A DNA stretch of 64,000 nt from Lepus europaeus (GCF_033115175.1 NC_084837.1:63325266-63389265); one strand, 5' to 3'. Numbered from the stretch's first letter, positions 10,827 through 21,599 are shown. The notes: generated from the letters alone by a model not told the origin. A program made the numbers and translations.

Positions 10827-11143
10827 TTTTTTTTTTTTTTTTGACAGGCAGAGTTAGACAGTGAGAGAGAGAGAGAGACAGAGAAAAAGGTCTTCCTTTT
10901 CCGTTGGTTCACCCCCCAAAATGGCCACTACAGCCAGAGCGCTGCGCCAATCCAAAGCCAGGAGCCAGGTGCTTCTCCTGGTCTCCCATGCAGGTGCAGA
11001 GCCCAAGCACCTGGGCCATCCTCCACTGCCCTCCTGGGCCACAGCAGAGAGCTGGACTGGAAAAGGAGCAACCAGGACAGCATCTGGCGCCCCAACCGGG
11101 ACTAGAACCCTGGGTGCCGGCGCCGCAGGAGGAGGATTAGCCT
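10827..11143 (-). mobile_element. CSINE, young class, 5' truncated
   Basis: A T-run and gacaggcagagttagacag lead to caggaggaggattagcctgct, and the terminal head gagccgcggcgccggcc is absent. Confidence 0.9.
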
Positions 11144-11159
11144 GCTCTTAAAACTACAT

Positions 11160-11479
11160 TAAAAAATTTTTTTATTTATTTGGAAGGCAGAGATACAGAG
11201 AAAGAAGGAGAGAGGGAGAGATCTTTTCGTTGATTCATTCCCCATATGGCCACAATGGCCTTTGCTGAGCCAGGCCAAAGGCAGGAACCAGGAGCTTCTT
11301 CTGGGTCTCCCGAGTGGGTGCAGGGGCCCCAAGCACTTGGACCATTTTCTGCCACTTTCCTAGCCACATTAGCAGAGAGCTGGATCAGAAGTAGAGTAGC
11401 CGGGACCAGAACTGTGCCCATATGGGATGCTGGTGCTGCAGCAGAGGCTTAACCTTGCATACCACCATACCAGCCCCTA
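11160..11479 (-). mobile_element. CSINE, diverged
   Basis: The copy runs from tttttttatttatttggaag to the head taccaccataccagcccc. Confidence 0.83.
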
Positions 11480-11493
11480 GAAAATACGTTTTT

Positions 11494-11775
11494 GGTTTTT
11501 TGTTTTGTTTTCTTTTGACAGGCAGAGTGGACAGTGAGAGAGAGACAGAGAGAAAGGTCTTCCTTTGCCGTTGGTTCACCCTCCAATGGCCGCCGCAGCC
11601 AGCGTGCTGTGGCCGGCGCACCGCGCTGAACCAAAGGCAGGAGCCAGGTGCTTATCCTGGTCTCCCATGGGGTGCAGGGCCCAAGCACTTGGGCCATCCT
11701 CCACTGCACTCCCGGGCCACAGCAGAGAGCTGGCCTGGAAGAGGGGCAACCGGGACAGAATCCGGCGCCCCGACT
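11494..11775 (-). mobile_element. CSINE, young class, 5' truncated, with TSD
   Basis: The copy ends at ccggcgccccgact, so roughly 60 nt of head are missing. It is still bounded by agaaaatacgttttt (11,479-11,493) and aggaaatatgttttt (11,776-11,790). The truncation therefore happened during integration. Confidence 0.9.
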
Positions 11776-11790
11776 AGGAAATATGTTTTT

Positions 11791-12116
11791 AAAGAAAGAT
11801 TTATTTTATCTATTTAAAAGGCTGAGTGACACAGAAAGAGAAGGAGAGAGAGATCTTCCATCTGCTGATTCACTCCTCCAGTGGTTGCAGTAGTTGGTGC
11901 TGGGCCAGGCCAAAGCCAGGAGGCTTGAACACCATCTAAGTCTCCCATTTGGGTGGCTGGGGCCCAACCATATAGGACATCTTTTGCTACTTTCCCAGGT
12001 GCATTAGCAAGGAGTTGGATTGGAAGTAGAGCAGCTGGGACTCGAACTGGCACTTTGATAAGGGAGGCTAGCATCGAAAGTCACAGCTTAACCCATTATG
12101 CCACAGTGCTGGTCCC
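11791..12116 (-). mobile_element. CSINE, old class
   Basis: The copy runs from aaagatttattttatctattt to the head gccacagtgctggtcccta. Confidence 0.82.
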
Positions 12117-12190
12117 TAAAAATATATTTCTAGAAAGTTCTACAGGTGATTCTGAAGCAGCTGGTTGGTGGACTACTCCAACAGTAGTAC
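12117..12190 (+). mobile_element. MER5-like (hAT) DNA transposon relic
   Basis: The stretch atttctagaaagttctacag followed by gtgattctgaagcagctgg resembles one end of MER5A-type elements. Confidence 0.45.
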
Positions 12191-12329
12191 CACTAACAGT
12201 AGTCACTGACCTGAATACTAACGTTCAAAAATGTTTTTTGTTAAAATCTCATCCCCTGATAACTTATCTGGGATGATGGCTTCCCTGTAGGGATAAGTAG
12301 TTTGTGTGTGTGTTGCAGGGGGGAGGGAG

Positions 12330-12546
12330 TTTAGACTTATTTTATTTATTTGGAAGAGTTACAGAGAAAGAGAGGGAGAGGGAGAGACAGAGACAGAGAG
12401 ATTTTCCATGTGCAGGTTCATTCCCCAGATGGCCACAATGGCCAGAGCTGGGCCAGGCTGAAGCCAGGAGCCAGGGGGCTTCCTCTGGGTCTCCCATGTG
12501 GATGCAGGGGCCCACGCACTTGGGCCATCGTCTGCTACTTTTCAGA
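12330..12546 (-). mobile_element. CSINE, tail half, inverted
   Basis: The copy runs from cttattttatttatttggaa through gatttccatgtgcagg-like sequence to gggccatcgtctgctactttt, then changes abruptly to an opposite-orientation fragment. Confidence 0.72.
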
Positions 12547-12712
12547 GGTGCTAATTCATACCCTGGCAGGCAGCAGGTGATGACTCAAATACTTGTATCC
12601 CTGTCACCCACGTGGGAGACCCAGATTGAATTCTAGGATCCTCGTTTAGGCTGGGCCCGGCCCTGGCTATTGATTATATCTAAGGAGTGAACCAAGAAAT
12701 CAAAGAGCTCTC
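12547..12712 (+). mobile_element. CSINE fragment, old class
   Basis: The fragment runs from ctaattcataccctggcagg through cacgtgggagacccagattg to a short ct-rich end. It is joined directly to the inverted copy on its left. Confidence 0.68.
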
Positions 12713-12892
12713 TCTGAAGAGTGTCTTTAGGTTCACTCAGCAAGACTTGGTGACTTGAATAACTTTGGAGGAGGGATACCTTAATTCCAAATTAACTAAA
12801 CTTAGGTTTCTCAATTTCTAGATTGCTGAGAATTCTCCAGTGGCCTTGCAGATAACTCTAAGTAGAAAATGCTAACTATAATATCTTTTTTT

Positions 12893-13224
12893 TGAAAAGA
12901 TTTATTTATTTATTTGAAAGTCAGAGTTACACAGAGAGAGAAGGAGAGGTGGCGGGGGCTGGGGGGAGGTCTTCCATCCATGGGTTCACTTCCCAGTTGG
13001 CAGCAATGGCTGGAGCTGTGTGGATCTGAAGCCAGGAGCCAGGAGCTTCTTCCTGTCTCCCACATGAGTGCAGAGGCCCAAGGACTTGGGCCATCTTCTA
13101 CTGCTTTCCCAGGCCATAGCAGAGAGCTGGATTGGAAGTGGAGCAGGCAGGAGTCAAACTGATGCCCATATGGAGCTGGCACTGTAGCTGGTGGCTTAAC
13201 CCACTACATCACAGTGCCAGCCCC
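12893..13224 (-). mobile_element. CSINE, CATATGG class
   Basis: The copy runs from aaaagatttatttatttattt to the head catcacagtgccagcccc. Confidence 0.9.
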
Positions 13225-13302
13225 AAAATTAATCTTACTAACAAAATAATAGAAAAAAAATTACACATCAATCTCATTCATGAACATAATTAGCAATGCA
13301 AA
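13225..13302 (+). mobile_element. L1 relic (ORF2-like, interrupted)
   Basis: The sequence cttactaacaaaataataga to catgaacataattagcaatg, resuming at 14,036-14,195 with gaaaatggaaactaaagcttc, resembles decayed L1. Two SINEs split it. Confidence 0.45.
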
Positions 13303-13320
13303 CCTAAAAATAAATCTTTT

Positions 13321-13643
13321 TTTTTTTTTGACAGGCAGAGTGGATAGTGAGAGAGAGACACAGAGAGAAAGGTCTTCCTTTTTGCTGTTCGTTCACCCTC
13401 CAATGGCCGCTGTGGCCGGCGCACCGCGCTGATCCGATGGCAGGAGCCAGGTGCTTCTCCTGGTCTCCCATGGGGTGCAGGGCCCAAGGACTTGGGCCAT
13501 CCTCCACTGCACTCCCGGGCCACAGCAGAGAGCTGGCCTGGAAGAGGGGCAACCGGGACAGAATCCGGTGCCCCAACCGGGACTAGAACCCGGTGTGCCA
13601 GCGCCGCAAGGCAGAGGATTAGCCTAGTGAACCATGGTGCCGG
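13321..13643 (-). mobile_element. CSINE, young class, with 18-bp TSD
   Basis: The copy runs from gacaggcagagtggatagtg to the head aaccatggtgccgg. The TSD cctaaaaataaatctttt is at 13,303-13,320 and 13,644-13,661. It sits head to head with the next copy. Confidence 0.95.
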
Positions 13644-13676
13644 CCTAAAAATAAATCTTTTAAAAATTCCTAGTCA

Positions 13677-14024
13677 AGGCCGGCGCTGCGGCTCACTAGG
13701 CTAATCCTCCGCCTGCGGTGCCAGCACCCCGGGTTCTAGTCCCGGTTGAGGCGCCGGTTCTGTCTCAGTTGCTCCTCTTCCAGTCCAGCTCTCTGCTGTG
13801 GCCTGGGAAGGCAGTGGAGGATGGCCCAAGTGCTTGGGCCCTGCACCCGCATGGGAGACCAGGACGAAGCACTTGGCTCCTGGCTTTGGATCGGCACAGT
13901 GCTCCAGCCGTAGCAGCCATTTGGGGGTTGAACCAATGGAAGGAAGACCTTTTTCTCTGTCTCTCTCTCTCTCTCTCACTTGCCTAACTCTGCCTGTCAG
14001 AATAAAAATTAAAAAAAAAAAAAA
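13677..14024 (+). mobile_element. CSINE, young class, with TSD
   Basis: The copy runs from aggccggcgctgcggctcac to the tail ctgcctgtcagaataaaa. The TSD attcctagtca is at 13,666-13,676 and 14,025-14,035. Confidence 0.95.
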
Positions 14025-14203
14025 ATTCCTAGTCAGTTATCATATAAAATACTGTCCAATCTCAAGAGTACTCAAGAAAATGGAAACTAAAGCTTCAATG
14101 AGCTATACTCATCAGATTGCTGCACATAAAATTAAAAGGGCTATATGTAGGAATAGGCTTCAGAAAGGTCACGGAAAATTTTCATTCTCTTAAAAAAAAA
14201 AAT

Positions 14204-14537
14204 GAGGCCGGCGCCGTGGCTTAACAGGCTAATCCTCCGCCTTGTGGCGCCGGCACACCAGGTTCTAGTCCCGGTTGGGGTGCCGCATTCTATCCTGGTT
14301 TCCCCTCTTCCAGGCCAGCTCTCTGCTATGGCCCGGGAGTGCAGTGGAGGATGGCCCACGTGCTTGGGCCCTGCACCCCATGGGAGACCAGGAGAAGCCC
14401 CTGGCTCCTGGCTTCGGATCAGCGCAATGAGCCAGCTGCAGTGGCCATTGGAGGGTGAACCAACGGCAAAAAGGAAGACCTTTCTGTCTCTTTCTCTCAC
14501 TATCCACTCTGCCTGTCAAAAAAAAAAAAAAAAAAAG
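14204..14537 (+). mobile_element. CSINE, young class
   Basis: The copy runs from aggccggcgccgtggcttaa to ctgcctgtc and a run of about 19 A. Confidence 0.94.
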
Positions 14538-14839
14538 AGAGAGAGAGAGATGCAATTGTAGATAGAGAGGCGAAGACACACACACACAAACACATACAGA
14601 GTGTTCCCATTCTCTAATTCACTCCCCAAACGCCACAACACCTGGGGCTGGGCCAAGGCTAGAGCAGAGCAATCACAGTCTCCCATGCATGTGGCAGGAA
14701 CCCAGTTCCTTGAACCATCACAGCTGTTCTCAGGGTCTCCTTGATGGGAAGCTGGAGTCAGGAGCCAGAGCCAGGAACTGAACCTAGAACTCTAGTGTGG
14801 AACCTGGGTGTCTTAACCACTAAGCTAAAGACTCAAGCC
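14538..14839 (-). mobile_element. CSINE, old class, with (GA)n and (CA)n
   Basis: Short purine and CA runs are followed by attcactccccaaacgcca, acctggggctgggcc and a decayed head taaagactcaagcct. Confidence 0.7.
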
Positions 14840-14850
14840 TGCATTATCTT

Positions 14851-15168
14851 TTTTTTTTTTTTCCTTAAGATTTATTTATGGTCGGCGCTGCGGCTCAATA
14901 TGCTAATCCTCCGCCTGCGGCGCTGGAACACCAGGTTCTAGTCTCAGTTAGGGTGCCAGATTCTGTCCCGGTTGCCCCTCTTCCAGGCAAGCTCTCTACT
15001 GTGGCCCAGAAAGGCAGTGCAGGATGGCACCCACATGGGAGACCAGGAGGAAGCACCTGACCCCGGGCTTCAGATCATTGCGGTGCACCATCCGCAGCGG
15101 CCATTGGGGGGTGAACCAACGGCAAAGGAAGATCTTTCTCTCTCTCGCACTGTCCACTCTGCCTGTCC

Positions 15169-15199
<31 letters not shown>

Positions 15200-15472
15200 A
15201 CAGAGAAAGAGGAGGAGAATAAGAGAAAGAGAGAGATTTACCATCTTTGGTTCACTCCTCAAATGGCCACAACAGCCAGGGCTTGGTCAGGCTAAAGCCA
15301 GGAGCCAGGATCTTCAGGGTCTCCCATGTGGGTGCAGGGGCCCAAGAACTTGGGTAACTTCTGCTGCTTTCCCAGGTACATTAGCAGAGAGCTGGATCCG
15401 AAGTGGAGCAACTGGGACTTGAACCAGCGTCCATATGGGATGCTTAACCTGTTATGCCACAATGCTGGCTAC
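14851..15472 (-). mobile_element. CSINE, split by a nested young CSINE
   Basis: The tail cttaagatttatttatg resumes at 15,198 with attacagagaaagaggag and ends at the head tgccacaatgctggct. It is flanked by tgcattatctttttt at 14,840 and 15,473. Confidence 0.85.
14880..15197 (+). mobile_element. CSINE, young class, nested
   Basis: The copy runs from ggtcggcgctgcggctcaat to ctgcctgtcc and a run of about 26 A. It is inserted in the tail of an inverted copy. Confidence 0.92.
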
Positions 15473-15487
15473 TGCATTATCTTTTTT

Positions 15488-15782
15488 AAAATAATTTTTT
15501 AAATTTGATAGAGAGGCAGACAAAGCTCCCATTGACTGGTTCACTCCCCAAATGTTCACAATATCTGGAGATGGGCTGGGCCAACCACAGGAGCTGGGAA
15601 CTCAATCCAGGTCTTCCCACATGGGTGGCAGGAGCCCAATTCCTGAGCCATCATTACTGCCTCCTAGTGTGTGCATTAGCAGGAAGCTGGAGTCAGGAGC
15701 CACAGCCAGCTGTCAAGTGCAGGCACCAGGATATGGAACACAGGCATCCTAACTGACATCTTAACCACCAAACGCCCAGCCT
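15488..15782 (-). mobile_element. CSINE, old class, sharing its target site with the previous copy
   Basis: The copy runs from aaatttgatagagaggcaga to ccaccaaacgcccagcc. It is flanked by tgcattatcttttt at 15,473 and 15,783. Confidence 0.8.
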
Positions 15783-15889
15783 TGCATTATCTTTTTATTC
15801 CATCGTTCCCCAAGCTCTCTGAAGTCCCCGTGCATTGTCAGTGTGAATGTGGCATGCTAGGAACTTTCAGATAGTGCAGGTGGGCACAG

Positions 15890-16045
15890 ATTCAGTAAAA
15901 CAATTTAGAAAACAGTTTGGTAGGAAATAGGAAAGATGAATATATGTATACCTGGACATTCCACTCCTGGAGAAACTCGTGCACCAGGAGAGATAAACCT
16001 AAAATAAAGCTCTTAAACATGCTTTTTATGATAACAAAGCACAGG
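15890..16045 (+). mobile_element. L1 relic (3'UTR-like)
   Basis: The sequence agaaaacagtttggtaggaa, cattccactcctggagaaac and atgataacaaagcacaggga follows the common L1 3'UTR pattern. Confidence 0.6.
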
Positions 16046-16660
16046 GACTAGCAATTGTGCTGGCGAGTTGTACCACTTTTCCTTTCAAAAGGAAAGGCTC
16101 CATATCTCCCCCCATTCTGCCTAAGAATTGACTTTTGGCTTGGTCATCAGACAGACTTTGACCAACAGACTGTGAGCAGAGCAGATGTTATATACCACAT
16201 ATTACAGTCAAGCAGAAGTTTTAAGAGTTGTAATAAGGCTGGCGCCGCGGCTCAATAGGCTAATCCTCCACTTTGCGGTGCCGGCACCCCAGGTTCTAGT
16301 CCCCGCCGGGGCTCCGGATTCTGTCCCGGTTGCCCCTCTTCCAGGCCAGCTCTCTGCTATGGCCCGGGAGTGCAGTGGAGGATGGCCCAAGTGCTTGGGC
16401 CCTGCACCCCATGGGAAACCAGGATAAGCACCTGGCTCCTGCCTTCAGATCAGTGTGGTGTGCCGGCCGCGGCAGCCATTGGAGGGTGAACCAATGGCAA
16501 AGGAAGACCTTTCTCTCTCTCTCTCTCTCTCACTGTCCATTCTGCCTGTCAAAAAAAAATTAAAAAAAAAAAAAGAGTTGTAATAAGCTTCTGCAAAACT
16601 TTTTGCTTCTGCATCTGCCACAAAAGACATGTCGCAGCGTTTGCTCCTTCAGTCTTTATC
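16046..16660 (+). mobile_element. MaLR (MLT1-like) LTR relic, split by a SINE
   Basis: The sequence gacttttggcttggtcatc, ttgaccaacagactgtgagc and gcttctgcatctgccacaaa follows the MLT1 pattern. A young CSINE occupies 16,238-16,572. The family name is uncertain. Confidence 0.45.
16238..16572 (+). mobile_element. CSINE, young class, with exact TSD
   Basis: The copy runs from gctggcgccgcggctcaata-like sequence to ctgcctgtcaaaaa. The 15-bp TSD aagagttgtaataag is at 16,223-16,237 and 16,573-16,587. Confidence 0.95.
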
Positions 16661-16679
16661 TTAGAAAATACAGAAAAGA

Positions 16680-17220
16680 AACACAAGCCAATACAGTTTA
16701 CAAGCATCATAAGCAAGAAACAAATGTTGTATTAATCAGCCTGGGAAACTTAGTGGCTGTTTCCTACAGCAAAGCTAATGTACACAATAGACTACATTGT
16801 GGTAGATATCAACAATGGAATACCATAAAACAAAAGAAAAGAATGAGACTGAGATACCCACAGCAGGCGAAACAAGATAATGGTGAGTCAGAGGAGCCAG
16901 ATATAAAAATATACAGACATACAGAATGAGTGCATGTACAGAAAGTTCAGAAACAGGCGCAGCCACTTTGCTGGGGAATTCACAGGTGGACAGCAACACT
17001 AGGAAGAAAATCAGAGACACAGCTGTGGTGAGAGACAGGCTCAGGCCTTTCTGTGGGTGAGCAGAGGCAGAGGCTGTTGTGAGAGAAAACCGAGACAAGG
17101 TGAGAGCCTGTGGTCCTGGCACTGCTGTATCTCTTGAACTGGGCGTTCATGTTATACGTCTCTTCAGACACTACTTTTGTCCACTTCTACGTGAATTTCA
17201 CAATAAGAAAGTTTTAAAAA
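16680..17220 (+). mobile_element. L1-like relic, 3' end
   Basis: The right end gaactgggcgttcatgttat through cacaataagaaagttttaaa resembles an L1 terminus. The left part is A-rich with L1-like texture. The longest frame here is not gene-like. Confidence 0.45.
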
Positions 17221-17975
17221 TTCCCTGGCTTTGCTCATTTGTTCCTCTAAGTCTTCCTTGAAAGTTTCCAGTTACCACTCTCACCTGGAAGTCACTACAA
17301 ATCAGTTTCGTAATTGAGATTTCACAAGATGCTACATCAAAATGTTTTAGTGATAGCGCAACATAGAATATCAAACACTCGTGTCTTCTCTTGTTCCTGG
17401 AATTCTTAATCCGGAAAAAACCCCCAGAAAACCACTCACGCCAATCTGGCAAGGCCCGGATCTATCATTCATCACTGCTGCTGATTAGCTGGAATTCCTG
17501 CACCCTTTAGAGCCTCAAACATTCCTTTCTTTTTAAATATTTATTCCATTATTTTATCTAATGTTGAGATCATAGTAGCCTTATGATTTCCAGAAATACT
17601 TTTTGAGATTATTCACCTAATTCTTCCCTAATTTGTATTATTTGCTCAGTGCCTATGATACACAGAATTGTGAAAACCACAGTGACACGTTGTTGACATT
17701 TTAGAAAAATAACAATAAGAATAACCTATGTTATTATGTTAACTATGTTAACCTATGTTGTATAATTACAAACCTCTTTGTTGGATAAAACTTGATTTTC
17801 CTGTTGTTTCATAAACATCAGTAATGATTCACACAAGATTTTTGATGTTGGCATTTCATCATGCCTATGCCTATTTTTTACATTTTCTTACTAAAGGGAG
17901 ATTTTCAATGCATAGCTTTGTCAGTTGACTTCCTGACGATGAGTTCCTTATTCCTCCTTTGTGTCTGTTTCTTCT
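17221..17975. other. Unassigned AT-rich stretch
   Basis: AT-rich, SINE-free sequence with short imperfect repeats such as ctatgttaac near 17,740. No exon was recognised. Confidence 0.4.
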
Positions 17976-18283
17976 TCTTACAGATTTATTTTTAGTTATT
18001 TGAGAGGGAGAGACAGAGCAAGAGAGGCCTTCCATCTGCTGGTTAATTCCCCAGATGGCCACAACACCAAAGGCTTTTCTAGGCCCAAGCCAGGAGTCAG
18101 GAGCTTCTCTGGGTCTCCCACGTGGGTGCAGGGGCCCAAGGACTTGGGCCATCTTCTACTGCTTTCCCAGGCCATAGCAGAGAGCTGGATTTGAAGTAGA
18201 GCACCTGGGACTTGAACCACCACCCATATGGGATGCCAGCACTGCAGGAGCGGCTTTATCCACCACACCAGAGCACTGGCCCT
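17976..18283 (-). mobile_element. CSINE, CATATGG class
   Basis: The copy runs from acagatttatttttagttat to the head accagagcactggccct. Confidence 0.86.
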
Positions 18284-19286
18284 ACATTTCTTCTAATCTC
18301 ATTCATAGGACACCATACCAAAGGCCACTTCCTTTCCTATACTTACAACTCATTAATACATCTTTTTCCAAAATATCATTGTAAATGCAACTCTGACAAC
18401 AAGGTTTCTCTTATTCGTCCAGGTATCACATGGATAGCAGGGCACAGATGAGACACAATCATTCCACATGTGCTTCCTACCTGCAGGGGAAATTGCAGGT
18501 GATGATGCTAAGTGCTACAAGTGCCCTCTGAAGACACAAATCTTCCTAAAAAATGGTGTATGTGCCCCTCTGTTAGTCAGCCTCTAACCAGGAAAACAAG
18601 AAGCACTCAAGCCTTTGAAACAAAGACAATTTAATGCAAAAAATTAATTGCCCAGCTGATGAGAAGCCGACAGTGGGTGGTGAGGCAATCTGGAGAGTAT
18701 CAACAGCAGGAAGATTCCACTGCATCTTGGGCGAAGGAACAGCGGGAGGAACTGGGGCCAGGAGCCAGGGTCACTGCAGACGCTGGAGTGACACAGGCCA
18801 GTCGGAATGGAGCCACGGCTGGAGCTGCCACCCAGGAAAGCACCAGCACAGCAATATCTCAGCCTCCCCTCCTCCCTCTCAGCCACCAGTGCTTCCCATC
18901 AATCACGTCCCCCAGGAGAACAGCAGGAGCAGGAGAATGGGGGGGCAAGAAATGGAGGCGGTGGGGAGAAAAGAAGATTCAGAGAAGTCATGAGGCTCGC
19001 CTCCGAGCTCTCAGAGGGCTACCACCTGCGAGAGCGAGTGAATTTACTCCCATGGACGTGGGAGGACAGCTGGAAAGTTAAAACAAAAACCAAATTACTG
19101 CTTAAAATTAGGGAGAATATTTATTGGCAGAATTGTCTTCAACGAGAAATAATTTGTCTCGAACAGTTTTGCTTTTGGAGTCCATTGTTGTATAAATATT
19201 GCTGAGATATAATAAATGAAATGTTTTGTTTTTCTACAATTTCTATAGGATGTCATTAAAAGGCATAATAAGATGTTAGTGTTAGA
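18284..19286. other. SINE-free stretch; GC-rich part 18,640-19,060
   Basis: The GC-rich part, such as gctggagctgccacccagg, carries open frames of 119-140 codons on the plus strand. None shows a domain, start context or splice partner that I recognise. The texture resembles an ancient LTR-type repeat, but I cannot name it. Confidence 0.35.
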
Positions 19287-19556
19287 ATCAAGGTAGTTGG
19301 GGCCAGCGCCATGGCTCACTCGGTTAATCCTCCACCTGTGGCGCCGGCATCCCATATGGGCACCGGGTTCTAGTCCTGGTTGCTCCTCTTCCAGTCCAGC
19401 TCTCTGCTGTGGCCTGGGAGTGCAGTGGAGGATGGCCCAAGTGCTTGGGCCCTGCACCCGCATGGGAAACCAGGAGAAGCACGTGGCTCCTGGCTTTGGA
19501 TCGGTGCAGCGCCGGCCCTAGCGACCATTAGGGGAGTGAAGGAACAGAAGGAAGAC

Positions 19557-19626
<70 letters not shown>

Positions 19627-19683
19627 CTTTCTTTCTCTTTCTTTCTCTTTCTTTCTCTTTCTTTCTTTCTTTCTTTCTTTCTT
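19557..19683. repeat. (CTTT)n microsatellite, about 125 bp
   Basis: Near-perfect CTTT units, with several CTTTCTTTCTCTTT variants around 19,623-19,670, form the expanded tail of the nested SINE. On the minus strand it reads (GAAA)n. Confidence 0.97.
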
Positions 19684-20014
19684 AATTTTTGACAGGCAGA
19701 GTGGACAGTAGAGGGAGACAGAGAGAAAGGTCTTCCTTTGCCGTTGGTTCACCCTCCAATGGCTGCCGCGGTAGGCGCGCTGCGACCGGCGCACCGCGCT
19801 GTTCCGATGGCAGGAGCCAGGTGCTTCTCCTGGTCTCCCATGGGGTGCAGGGCCCAAGCACTTGGGCCATCCTCCACTGCACTCCCTGGCCACAGCAGAG
19901 AGCTGGCCTGGAAGAGGGGCAGCCGGGACAGGATCGGTGCCCCGACCGGGACTAGAACCCGGTGTGCCGGCGCCGCAAGGTGGAAGATTAGCCTAGTGAG
20001 CCGCGGCGCCGGCT
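19567..20014 (-). mobile_element. CSINE, young class, nested, with expanded tail
   Basis: The TSD ggaagacctttctttct is at 19,550-19,566 and 20,015-20,031. The body 19,684-20,014 ends in the head gagccgcggcgccggc. Its 3' tail is a (TTTC)n array reaching the left TSD. Confidence 0.92.
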
Positions 20015-20224
20015 GGAAGACCTTTCTTTCTGTCTCTCTCTCTCTCACTGTCTATAACTCTACCTGTCCAAAAAAAAAAAAAAAAAAAAATCAAGGTAGT
20101 GAGTATCTGGGTGGTTACTGCAAAATATTCTGACTCTGCTGTATATTTGAAATGCTCTATAGTAAAATGCTAGAGCAATATCACTGAGGGCAGCAAGACG
20201 CTTGCCCACCAAGTGTGGTCGTGT

Positions 20225-20580
20225 GTCCATAGGTATATTAGTTATCTCTTACTGAGTAACACACTACCAAAAGTTAGCAGCTTAAGCAGTAAACATGTAT
20301 TGTCTCGGACTCCAGGATCAGGTGAACTGGAGGTTCCGGCTCAAAGCCTCTCCTGAGGCTGCAGTCACACGAGGGCTTGACTGCGGAGGATCCACCTCTG
20401 AACTCACTGCTGGGGTTGTTAAGGACCCTCTGCAGGCTGTTAGCTGCAAACCGTGGTTGTTAGGTAAACCTCTTCATAGGGGTGGGCCCAGGTATTCTCG
20501 CAATGGGCAGCTGATTTCCCTCAGAGCAAGTGATCTGAGAGAGGCAGTGCACACAAGACAGAAGCCACAGTGTTAGAAAC
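20225..20580 (+). mobile_element. Ancient interspersed repeat (LTR-like), family uncertain
   Basis: The sequence ttagttatctcttactgagt, gcagtcacacgagggcttga and gactgcggaggatccacct matches a common mammalian relic beginning 'gttatctattgctg'. I cannot assign the family by eye. Confidence 0.5.
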
Positions 20581-20717
20581 AAGCCTCCTTCCAAAATTTT
20601 AAAATTTTAACATTTAAACTAATTTCATGTAAACATGAGCAACAGAAAAGTGTACCACCCAAATTCCACGTAAGTTTACTCACAGGAAAAAAAAAAAAGG
20701 ATAAAAAGAATACCCCA

Positions 20718-21062
20718 GGCCGGCGCCACGGCTCACTAGGCTAATCCTCCGCCTTGCAGCGCCGGCACACCGGGTTCTAGTCCCGGTCGGGGCACCGATC
20801 CTGTCCCGCTTGCCCCTCTTCCAAGCCAGATCTCTGCTGTGGCCAGGGAGTGCAGTGGAGGATGGCCCAGGTGCTTGGGCCCTGCACCCCATGGGAGACC
20901 AGGAGAAGCACCTGGCTCCTTCCATCGGATCAGCGCAGTGCGCCGGCCGCAGTGCGCTACTGCGGCAGCCATTGGAGGGTGAACCAACGGCAAAAGGAAA
21001 ACCTTTCTTTTTGTCTCTCTCTCACTGTCCACTCTGCCTGTCAAAAAAAAAAAAAAAAAAAA
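20718..21062 (+). mobile_element. CSINE, young class, with exact TSD
   Basis: The copy runs from ggccggcgccacggctcact to ctgcctgtc and about 22 A. The TSD aagaatacccca is at 20,706-20,717 and 21,063-21,074. Confidence 0.96.
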
Positions 21063-21250
21063 AAGAATACCCCAATGAAATTATGCCAAAAACTAATTCT
21101 CCAAAACAGATCAACCTTCCATTATTGCATAAAAAGATAAAAGGCACTCAGGATACAAGATATGAAAGAACATAAATTAATATAGGCAATATTCAAAAAT
21201 GAAGTTGTAGAACCTAATTTTTTAAAAAAAATTAAAAATAGACTAAAAGA

Positions 21251-21579
21251 TGGGGCCGGCACTGTGGTGTAGCAGGTAAAGCTGCCACCTGCAATGCCAG
21301 CATCCAATATGGGCACTGGTCCGAGTCCTGGCTGCTCCACTACTGATCCAGCTCTCTGCTGTGACCTGAGAAAGCAGTGGAAGATGGCCCAAGTCCTTGG
21401 GCCCCTGCACCCATGTGGGAGACCTGGAAGAAGCTCCTGGCTCCTGGCTTTGGATCGGTGCAGCTCTGGCCTTTGTGATTATCTGGGGAGTGAACCAGCA
21501 GATTCAAGACCTCTCTCTCTCTGCGTCTACCTCTCTATAACTCTGCCTTTCAGATAAATAAATAAATCTATTTTAAAAA
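21251..21579 (+). mobile_element. CSINE, CATATGG class, with exact TSD
   Basis: The copy runs from tggggccggcactgtggtgt to aaataaataaatctatt. The TSD atagactaaaaga is at 21,238-21,250 and 21,580-21,592. Confidence 0.95.
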
Positions 21580-21599
21580 ATAGACTAAAAGAAACACAA

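Larger units (their letters stand above)
19298..20089 (+). mobile_element. CSINE, young class, split in its CT-rich tail
   Basis: The body 19,298-19,549 resumes at 20,032 with ctctctcactgtctataact and a poly(A). The outer TSD atcaaggtagt is at 19,287-19,297 and 20,090-20,100. Confidence 0.93.

Noticed and set aside
18659-19081. A 140-codon plus-strand frame
   Set aside because: No motif, weak start context and overlapping frames of similar length. It is treated as chance in GC-rich sequence.
20718-20800. tRNA gene suggested by A-box-like and B-box-like sequence
   Set aside because: These are the pol III promoter boxes in the tRNA-derived head of CSINEs. No cloverleaf with an anticodon is apparent.
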